64,000 nt of DNA from Epinephelus fuscoguttatus (lineage: Eukaryota > Chordata > Actinopteri > Perciformes > Serranidae). The stretch is taken from NCBI RefSeq assembly GCF_011397635.1, contig NC_064758.1:18239513-18303512 (forward strand). Direction: 5' to 3'. Made by a program: the position numbers and the translations under genes. Below, one piece after another: positions 58,301 through 64,000 of this stretch. How positions within the stretch are numbered: position 1 is the first letter of the stretch; every line of letters starts with the position of its first letter. The notes beneath the pieces are model-generated. The model did not search any database. It worked only from the letters and a program-made list of their open reading frames with translations, and was not told the DNA's origin.

Positions 58301-60484
58301 TTTGTTTTTGTTATTGTTATCTATTATTTACAACATTCCTTTTTTTCAGTATTGTCTCACCCAGACTTGTTTTCCTCCTCACGGTCTTGGTTTTACTTTT
58401 CACCTGGTAAACTTTAACCCACTTTTGACTTCATCATCTCAACTACTATTACAACAATGTCAACATACATGTTTCATTGTTCAGATCAGATATCAGGACA
58501 AACAAATGGAAATAGTTAAAGGTAGTCAATTCTTGAAATAATCTTAAAGAATTATTTCACCCCTGGAAAGATGGCCTTTTAATAAAACTAGGATGTCTAT
58601 GCAGTAGAAAGATGCAGAGAAAACAGAGAAAAAGGACACTTTTACACAAGAGGGAGAAAACCTACAACTACCAGAATGCACTGCACTACACCAGACTAAT
58701 AAATGCTCCCACTGGTGGGTGACGTAATGTGAACACGTCCACTTGACACAACGGCGGGCGACTGGCAAGAAATAATCTTGTGTTACAGTTACACAGGAAG
58801 CTAAAACATGTTTCTGAAAACATTTCAGGTGAGAAATAAGCAATACAGTAACAGAATCTTGGTTTATATTTGATCAGTACTTCCTAGTTTTACTGTTTGA
58901 TCTGGGTTTTTTTGGCCTCCATCTTCAATGTACAGGAAACAGTATGGCACCCACTTCCTGTCCACAAACTCTCGCTATACACAGCTAAAAATGGCACTAA
59001 AATATGTTTCTTAAAGCATTGTAGGCGAGAGATAGGCAAAACAGAAATATTATATTGACATATATATTTGATCAGCATTGCTTAGTTTTACCATTTGATC
59101 AGAGAGGGGTGGATCTGTCTCTTGATCTTCTTCTATATTCTTTGTGTCCACGGTAGCAGCAACATGTGTGACATGGGTGGCGGGCAATATGAAAATCAAG
59201 GAAAATATAAAAGAAGGAATGGTCACGACAACAGTGCCAGACAATGAACTGACTTTGGCGTCAGCTCGTTTGGAGTCAAATTGGAGTCTGCAAATAACAC
59301 TTTAACCCACCTTCAACTTTAATTAAAAAATCCTTTTGCCAGACTAAAATACACACATTACATGATGTAAAGCAGCGAAAATATTCTAAATATAGTGTGC
59401 ACTGAAACTGATATAGATTTTTTTATGTTACCCCCATCCACAGCAGCACATTGCTTAGCTTCTGTGTCGATCCTTTTGCCTGCCTCTCCACCTGCAGCTG
59501 TGCCGACTGACAGCTACTCTAGGTAATACAGTTGGCTTTAAGTAACTCATATAACCCCATTTGAAAACATCCAAACTATCCCTTTAAGATCTAGGTTTCC
59601 TGTGTCCTCATCTTTTTACACTGATTACAAACACTGCACATATTTTTGTATTTATCTTTTATAGACATCACGGTACCTTTAAACTTGTCTGATTAGCATC
59701 TCTGTGGCGCAGCACAGCTGTTATCAGTGAAATGTGGCAGGTTGGAAAAAGAAAGATCTCCATGTGGACAAAAGGCTGAACCTTTAAATTTTATATTTTG
59801 TCCGTGGATGTTGAGAAGTTGAATATATATTGTCACGCATACCAGTGGACTAAAGCTTGAAATGTAATGTTTTTATCTTGAAACTTCTTGTATCTACCTA
59901 AACACAACCCCAAATAAGATTAACTTGCTAATGAATATGAGGCAACTTGAAATAAGTCAAACAGCTTTGCATAGTCAGCACTAGATAATCAAATCCACAC
60001 TCAAAAAAGTCACCTCGCTTACTTAGAAACAGAGTTTTTGCACTGCTACAGTTGTCAAGATCATTAGTTTCAGTAGGACTAAACAGGATATATACTGGGG
60101 CACTTAAAGAACTTTTGGGTATTTTACCCTACATCAAAAAGATTTCTGGCACTTCAGACCCAATCCTCTAGCTGATTTTCTTTCAGAACAAAAATTCCAG
60201 ATGCTATACTAATCTAGCTAATACTTTCTGTACAGGTCTTCAGTAGAGGGATATAATTTTTCTTTAGTGTTGTAAAAGAATGTCAGATGTTTGTAGAAGT
60301 TTTAAGTTAGCTGTTTCGTCTCTCTAGGACCGCTGTTTGGCAGCTCTAGTTCGGGTGGAGAAGACAGAGTTCCTGTCCCCCATGTTCATTGGGGAGGTCG
60401 CCCACGTCACCGCCGAGATCACTTACACCTCCAAGCACTCACTGGAGGTGCAGGTCAAAGTCATGGCAGAGAACATCCTCACAG
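45724..60484 (+). CDS. acot7: acot7, cytosolic acyl-CoA thioesterase 7 (partial, exons 1-3)
   Basis: ACOT7 hydrolyses long-chain acyl-CoA to free fatty acid and CoA. It has two HotDog domains, and its brain form is cytosolic. Exons 45724-45773, 56140-56257 and 60328-60484 join in frame to 108 codons plus one base: the N-terminus and most of the first HotDog domain. The read-out MSAPQARDAPSSLQLCR then IMRPDDANIVGNVHGG matches the human cytosolic form in length and position; Asn25 corresponds to the catalytic Asn24 of human, and NVHGG is the HotDog signature. Exon 3 carries EKTEFLSPMFIGEVAHVTAE and YTSKHSLEVQV. Remaining exons, including the second domain with its catalytic Asp, lie beyond base 64000. 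The start has A at -3 and follows an upstream triplet-rich 5'UTR. No alternative first exon was recognised. Same strand as the hes2 genes. Confidence 0.96.
49267..49327. repeat. (TG)n microsatellite
   Basis: About 30 uninterrupted TG units. Confidence 0.95.
51005..52699 (+). mobile_element. Tc1-family DNA transposon, nearly complete
   Basis: Terminal inverted repeats of roughly 220 bp start TACAACCCCTGGCAAAAATG at 51005 and end with the complement at 52699; TA at each end is the expected target duplication. Inside each long repeat the word TATGGAATCAC recurs (outer ATGATGGAATCACC, inner AATTATGGAATCACTC), an IR/DR arrangement. The two ends stay highly similar over their length (for example CAGAGGGAAAAATTATGG and its complement), so the insertion is fairly recent. 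It sits in acot7 intron 1, same strand. Confidence 0.95.
51383..52405 (+). pseudogene. Tc1-type transposase with one in-frame stop
   Basis: One frame of 340 codons runs from ATG 51383 to TAG 52403-52405, interrupted only by TGA at 51683-51685 (codon 101). The N-terminus has a paired-type helix-turn-helix (about residues 8-45, SRNVAKDVGCSQSAVSKIW) and a GRPR hook (59-62). The catalytic triad is intact in spacing: D153 (FSDES), D244 (FQDDNASCH) and E279 (PDLNPIENLW), giving DD34E, as in the Tc1 family. The stop lies between the DNA-binding and catalytic parts, where a CGA Arg codon turning into TGA by CpG decay is likely. Without readthrough no full transposase can be made, so the copy is probably inactive by itself. 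Confidence 0.93.
54435..54580 (+). repeat. Non-LTR retrotransposon 3' tail (short)
   Basis: GGGGGAGTTTTTCCTTATCC, GCTGTAAAGCCCTCTGAGGC, TTGTGATATTGGGCTTTATA and a terminal GAATTGAATTGAAATTG run are the 3' end of a common fish LINE/SINE family. Confidence 0.65.
55510..56007 (+). mobile_element. 5'-truncated LINE, C-terminal ORF remnant and 3' tail
   Basis: A broken frame at about 55540-55680 keeps the LINE C-terminal phrase VTTKHGEAAFGYHAAQTWNN followed by LPDDVR and a stop. The end AAAGCGCTTTGAATTGCC, then TACAAATAAAGCTGCCTTGC, is typical of L2/Rex1-type fish LINE tails. Dead copy; exact family uncertain. Confidence 0.7.
56140..56257 (+). CDS. acot7: acot7 coding exon 2
   Basis: 118 bp, acceptor CACTGCAG, donor GTAAGA. 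It completes Arg17 and encodes IMRPDDANIVGNVHGG through RHCNTQNG, including catalytic-type Asn25. Confidence 0.95.
56355..56850. mobile_element. Foldback (MITE-like) element, whole length palindromic
   Basis: The left half (AAATGACCATTTGTATATCG, ATTACTTACTGCGTGTTACG, ACATGCCTCTACGGTTAACG, then GTAATCAGGGTCCAAGTTTC) returns inverted on the right (complement of GTGGAGGCATGCGAGC, ACACACGGTAAGTAATTGAC, CAGATGGTCATTTTGTGG). No coding capacity. A related diverged copy lies at 28641-28995. Confidence 0.75.
57250..57425 (+). repeat. Intronic duplicate segment, copy 1
   Basis: Shares TTGTTTTCCTCCT, TTGGTTTTACTTTTCACCTG and a later ATACATGTTT-GTTCAGATCA with 58345-58505, same orientation, about 1.1 kb apart. 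Confidence 0.75.
57730..57840 (-). repeat. Retroelement 3' tail, reverse orientation
   Basis: ATCAAATTTTATTTGTACAG and ATAGCACCTTTCATACATAC are the reverse complement of a typical LINE/SINE tail ending in '...tataaataaa'. Confidence 0.5.
58345..58505 (+). repeat. Intronic duplicate segment, copy 2
   Basis: Copy of 57250-57425 with scattered differences and small indels (for example CTTGTTTTCCTCCTCACGG, GTTTTACTTTTCACCTGGTA, CAACTACTATTACAACAATG). Confidence 0.75.
58537..59590. mobile_element. Composite foldback element, about 1 kb
   Basis: Left end CTTAAAGAATTATTTCACCC; right end AACTATCCCTTTAAG is its approximate complement. The inside carries two copies of the module TTTGATCAG-A-T-CTTAGTTTTAC--TTTGATC (58870-58910 and 59065-59100) also seen inverted at 8220-8500. 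Non-autonomous. Confidence 0.55.
60328..60484 (+). CDS. acot7: acot7 coding exon 3
   Basis: 157 bp, acceptor TCTCTCTAG, donor GTGGGT, phase 1. DRCLAALVRVEKTEFLSP to ENILTG, the beta-sheet part of the first HotDog domain. Confidence 0.95.
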
Positions 60485-60825
60485 GTGGGTAACATCTGAT
60501 ACTTTTACAACAGACACACACTACAAAATACAGTCCAGACATGCCTTTAAAACTGCTCACTGTTAAAATGAGTATCTGACATTCATTCAAGGCAAGTTTT
60601 TTTTTGTTTTTTTTTTTAATATTCCCAAAGCTGTTACACCTCTGGTTAGAGGTACGTTAGGTACGATTAAATGAAAGAAGATTTTTGCATTCTGAGTAAT
60701 TTCATTTGAACCTGCACAGCAGCATTCACCTTTAGCCTCATTCTCACCCACATCACTACAGCAGAGAGAAAAGAATGACAGACATTCAAGTACACAGGTA
60801 TGCAAAGACAGGAAGACAGACGAAA

Positions 60826-60850
60826 CACACACACACACACACGCATGCAT

Positions 60851-60901
<51 letters not shown>
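60826..60901. repeat. (AC)n microsatellite, interrupted
   Basis: AC repeats with a GCATGCATGT interruption at about 60842-60852. The open frames of repeated Cys/Val on the other strand are products of it. Confidence 0.95.
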
Positions 60902-60904
<3 letters not shown>

Positions 60905-61971
60905 TTGGCACCTATCATATGCGATAATAAATAGACATGCAAAAAGGCATACAATCAAAACCAGGACACGTGGGGCTGTTGCTCTGTTATTGATGTGGGT
61001 TTGAATCTGCTGTCTGGAACAAAATCAGTTTCTTAAATCCTGTTGCTGTGTCTTCAAAAGCTGCAGATTATAATGCACATTGTTCAGTCCAAACCCAACC
61101 TCTGTGTCCTGTAGAAATCACCTAAATGCCAATCAGTATACCTGAGATTTAACCATATATTGTATTATGTTTAACTTGGTCTCATATAGGTTTAAGACCA
61201 TAGAATTCAGTATGAGGACAGATTTCTACAGCTCAGATCATTGTTATAATTTCTAAAAGTTCAAATCCTTTACTTCATAACATCTTAAAAAGGCTGCACA
61301 AACAGTATGTCTAAATAATGGGTAATTACATTTAAAAGATGTCATGTCTGCTTCAACTCATTTTTGCTGAAAGGGTAACTATTTTTTTGACAAACTCAAG
61401 AGGTAAATTAATAGCAGCAATGTTTTAATGAATGCAGCAGCACAAGTCCAGCACCAACAGTTATGCACCCAGTTTATCAGCAGTGTAGGTGAGTGGGATG
61501 CATGATTGTTCAGTCACCTATAGTCAAAGAAAATGGAAAAAAAGAGACACTGATTTGCTTCAGTATTAATTTAACATAATATATTTGACAGATTTTACAC
61601 TTGATAGATTTATATAGAATAAAACATTATTATTAATTATTGTTGGGACAAAATCTTCTACAATTGATTTGCATTTTTATTATAATTAGGATGACTTAAT
61701 TTCCCTATTCACTTATCTACCAGGTGTCCATAAAACATGCAGTAGTAAGTAAATAAGTAGTATTTCTGAATCACACAGCTGAAACCATTTTCCTTAATTA
61801 CCATTTACGCTTGAATGTACAGCAGATATTTTGATGAGCACAGATGTTAATAATAACATTACAATGGCTCTGTATTATTAAACTGGCCCAGTAAGCCATG
61901 ACCCTGTGATGTTGAGCCTGCAAACACAATATCAGGACCCTGAAACTGAAGCAGCTAAATTAAATTCAGCC

Positions 61972-61973
<2 letters not shown>

Positions 61974-62003
<30 letters not shown>
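61974..62003. repeat. Poly-T run
   Basis: About 27 consecutive T. Confidence 0.9.
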
Positions 62004-62006
<3 letters not shown>

Positions 62007-62702
62007 TTTGTGGTTTTTCTTCTGTGACAAATCAAAACATCTTACACAAAGAAGGACTGTGTTTATTCCCTTTATTTTTACGTAGGCAGCAGAGATGACC
62101 GGAAATGAAGGGAGATAAGAAAGGGGTGACACACTCAGTTTTCTTATATTTGTGAGTCAGAATCAGTTTGGCTGCAGGTTGTCAAGGTACTTACGTTTCA
62201 CCTCGCTGCAATGCAGAAAATTTACATCACTGAATTTAGCTGCATGTGGGCTGGAGAAGTTATTTTCATAAATGATTTAAAGCTGCTGTAGAATCATCCA
62301 ATTCTCTCACTATTTATTTTTTAAAAATCTTTTATTTTATTTATTTCGCTTGAAAAGTCTTAAGTTGTCCGAATACTGGCTGTTTCACTTGGCACTGAGT
62401 CAGGTTCAGTCAAAGGTTAAAACTTATGACCTCACTGTGATGTCTCTCTGATGGACCAGTAGAGGGCAGCACACAATAAGTTACACAGCTCGGAGGAGCA
62501 TGAAAGATGAAACACTGCTGTCATGAGGCGCTGCATTACATGCTGTATCAGGGGAATGGAAACTCAGAGCCATGTTGAGCTCCAGTTTTAGAATGTTTGC
62601 CATGTTTGCAGTCTGTAATTCTTGTTAATTACAAAGATATGTGCACATATAGTGTGTGCTATGCAGAAGTAAGAGCATACATGCACGTATATGTATGCAG
62701 GC

Positions 62703-62727
62703 ATACACACACACACACACACACACT
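62703..62727. repeat. (CA)n microsatellite
   Basis: About 12 CA units. Confidence 0.9.
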
Positions 62728-62898
62728 GCCCAGAGTCCCTTGAGTAAATACGAAGGGAGGATCACATTGAGCTGACCTAGTGTTATCTCTGAACCTTTAA
62801 ATGCCAGTGGCAACAGTGATGCACAGGCTGTAACAACATCATGTGATGTGCTGACCGTACTGTAACTGCTTTGAGATGAGGGCTACACCTGATAATAC

Positions 62899-62899
62899 A

Positions 62900-62948
<49 letters not shown>

Positions 62949-62949
62949 G
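62899..62949. repeat. (TG)n(TA)n(CA)n compound microsatellite
   Basis: TG, then about 13 TA units, then CA: an overall near-palindromic simple repeat. Confidence 0.95.
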
Positions 62950-63246
62950 CACTTATCTATCATGGTAATGCTGGCGTAAATGTTTTTTTTTTTTGTTTTG
63001 TTTTTTTTTTTTTTTGGATATGCTACAAAGGTACCCTCTCTTGTGTTCTTTTTCCTTTAATACCTGCCCATCTTCACGAGGGTAAGAGACAGAGGGAGGG
63101 AGTGAGACAGGCAGACAGGCAAATCGATGGGTAAAAAGATAACAGAGGGAAGGAAAGAGGCAGAAAGAGTGATTGTAAGAAAGAATAAGACAGAAGGATG
63201 AAGGAAAGGAAGTGTGAGAAACAAAAGAAGTATCCCCTAGACAGCA

Positions 63247-63260
63247 GTTACCCTAGCAAC
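63247..63260. promoter_or_regulatory. RFX-type X-box
   Basis: GTTACCCTAGCAAC fits the X-box consensus (GTTRCC, two bases, RGYAAC) at every position and is palindromic. RFX factors act on ciliary and neural genes. In acot7 intron 3; function unproven. Confidence 0.4.
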
Positions 63261-63717
63261 AGGCTTGTACTGGTTGGTTGGCTGGTTGCTGGGCTGGAAG
63301 CAGGTTGACGGAGGCGGAGGCAGAGATATGAGATGACAGGTGGAGAGCAGCGTACATACATTCATACATGCATGCATACAGGCATCGGCAAGGACAGCCT
63401 GCCACAGTGCATGACCTTTCAGGAAGGACCCTGAAGAGGGGAGATCAGGAAGAGAGTGGTGTTTGGTTTGATGCAGGTTACAGGATTTAAGATTCAGAGC
63501 AGTGATCCGCAGTTTACTCCTGTTGTCTATATGTGTTCATATATGGGGAGAAACAATGTTAGAAACAAAGACAGTCTCGGGAAACCTCTGCATCCTGCAA
63601 ACATATTTAACATACAAGGACTACTGACTGATGTCTATGGGAGCCAAAGAGTAAACTACTGTGATAAACAACCATCATAGCAAAATGTTAATTTATTTCC
63701 TCTTAAAACATTATTAG

Positions 63718-63860
63718 TGGGGCACACGGTAGCTCAGTGGGTAGAGCAGGGGTCCCATGTACAAAGGCAGTGTCCTTGCTGCAGCCGCCATGGGTTTGAT
63801 TCCAGTCTGTAGCTCTCAACTAAAGGCTTAAAGCCAAAAAAAGTCATCTTTAATCCCCCC
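63718..63860 (+). repeat. tRNA-like SINE-type repeat, internally deleted
   Basis: TAGCTCAGTGGGTAGAGC (A-box-like) and GGGTTTGATTCC (B-box-like) with CCCATGTACAAAGGCAGTGT between are the head of a common fish repeat; TAAAGGCTTAAAGCCAAAAA is its tail. The middle is missing. Not a functional tRNA: no anticodon arm or acceptor stem pairing. Confidence 0.7.
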
Positions 63861-64000
63861 CAAAAATTACTAGTTATATAATTAATGTTATCAGACAAAA
63901 ACAAACAGACACATTATTATTTTAGGTAAGTAAGTTAATTTGCATATTGTGTAAATACAAATTGCAGCTTTTATCTCAAGTACAGTCCACATTAGTACTT

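Larger units (their letters stand above)
56258..60327. other. acot7 intron 2, about 4.1 kb, built largely of foldback repeats
   Basis: Contains a foldback element (56355-56850), a duplicated segment (57250-57425 and 58345-58505), a LINE/SINE tail (57730-57840) and a larger foldback element (58537-59590). No exon recognised. Confidence 0.6.
60485..64000. other. acot7 intron 3 (partial)
   Basis: No further acot7 exon is seen before the window ends. Holds microsatellites (60826-60901, 62703-62727, 62899-62949), a poly-T run (61974-62003), a purine-rich stretch (63080-63215), an X-box (63247-63260) and a tRNA-like SINE-type repeat (63718-63860). Confidence 0.6.

Noticed and set aside
60587-60958. 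Minus-strand frames rich in repeated Cys-Val
   Set aside because: Translation of the (AC)n microsatellite.
63728-63810. tRNA gene candidate (A-box and B-box words)
   Set aside because: Does not fold as a cloverleaf and matches a known repeat type; tRNA-like head of a repeat only.
1-64000. CRISPR arrays, bacterial operons, phage or prokaryotic features
   Set aside because: Spliced vertebrate genes and eukaryotic transposons throughout; no regularly spaced repeats of CRISPR type.

Overview
The window looks like chromosomal DNA from a bony fish (teleost). It is AT-rich and full of dispersed repeats of types I recognise from teleost genomes: a Tc1-type transposon, tRNA-like SINE-type repeats, foldback elements and LINE 3' tails. 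Only about 3 kb is protein-coding, in short exons with GT-AG borders. Four genes can be read: espn (espin, minus strand, 5' part only), two tandem hes2-type bHLH-Orange-WRPW repressor genes (plus strand), and acot7 (acyl-CoA thioesterase 7, plus strand, first three exons). From memory, human 1p36 has ESPN, HES2 and ACOT7 adjacent in the same relative order and orientation, so this is a conserved vertebrate block with a duplicated hes2.

Layout. 1-18.5 kb: espn exons 5 to 1, read right to left, encoding 332 residues of the N-terminal ankyrin repeats; the rest lies beyond base 1. 18.5-33.1 kb: a 14.7 kb gene-free interval between the divergent espn and hes2 genes. It has GC-rich islands at 21.1-22.5 and 26.0-26.3 kb containing HES-type CGCGTG sites, RBPJ-type sites and a CRE palindrome. 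33.1-34.4 kb: hes2 copy A (3 coding exons). 34.4-43.4 kb: spacer. 43.4-44.9 kb: hes2 copy B (4 coding exons). 45.7 kb to the end: acot7 exon 1 (45724), exon 2 (56140) and exon 3 (60328), separated by repeat-filled introns. Intron 1 holds a nearly intact 1.7 kb Tc1-family element whose transposase frame has a single stop.

The most interesting material is the hes2 pair. Both encode exactly 201 residues. Copy A has precisely lost the intron that copy B keeps. The last exons are about 94% identical at nucleotide level, while the preceding coding sequence is only about 70% identical, which is a signature of gene conversion. Three upstream non-coding blocks are repeated in the same order in front of both copies, and a GGCGCGTGC motif that fits HES/HEY class-C sites recurs only in the 21-42 kb stretch. 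I see no new kind of gene system, no CRISPR array and no functional RNA gene. All percentages and counts are by-eye comparisons.
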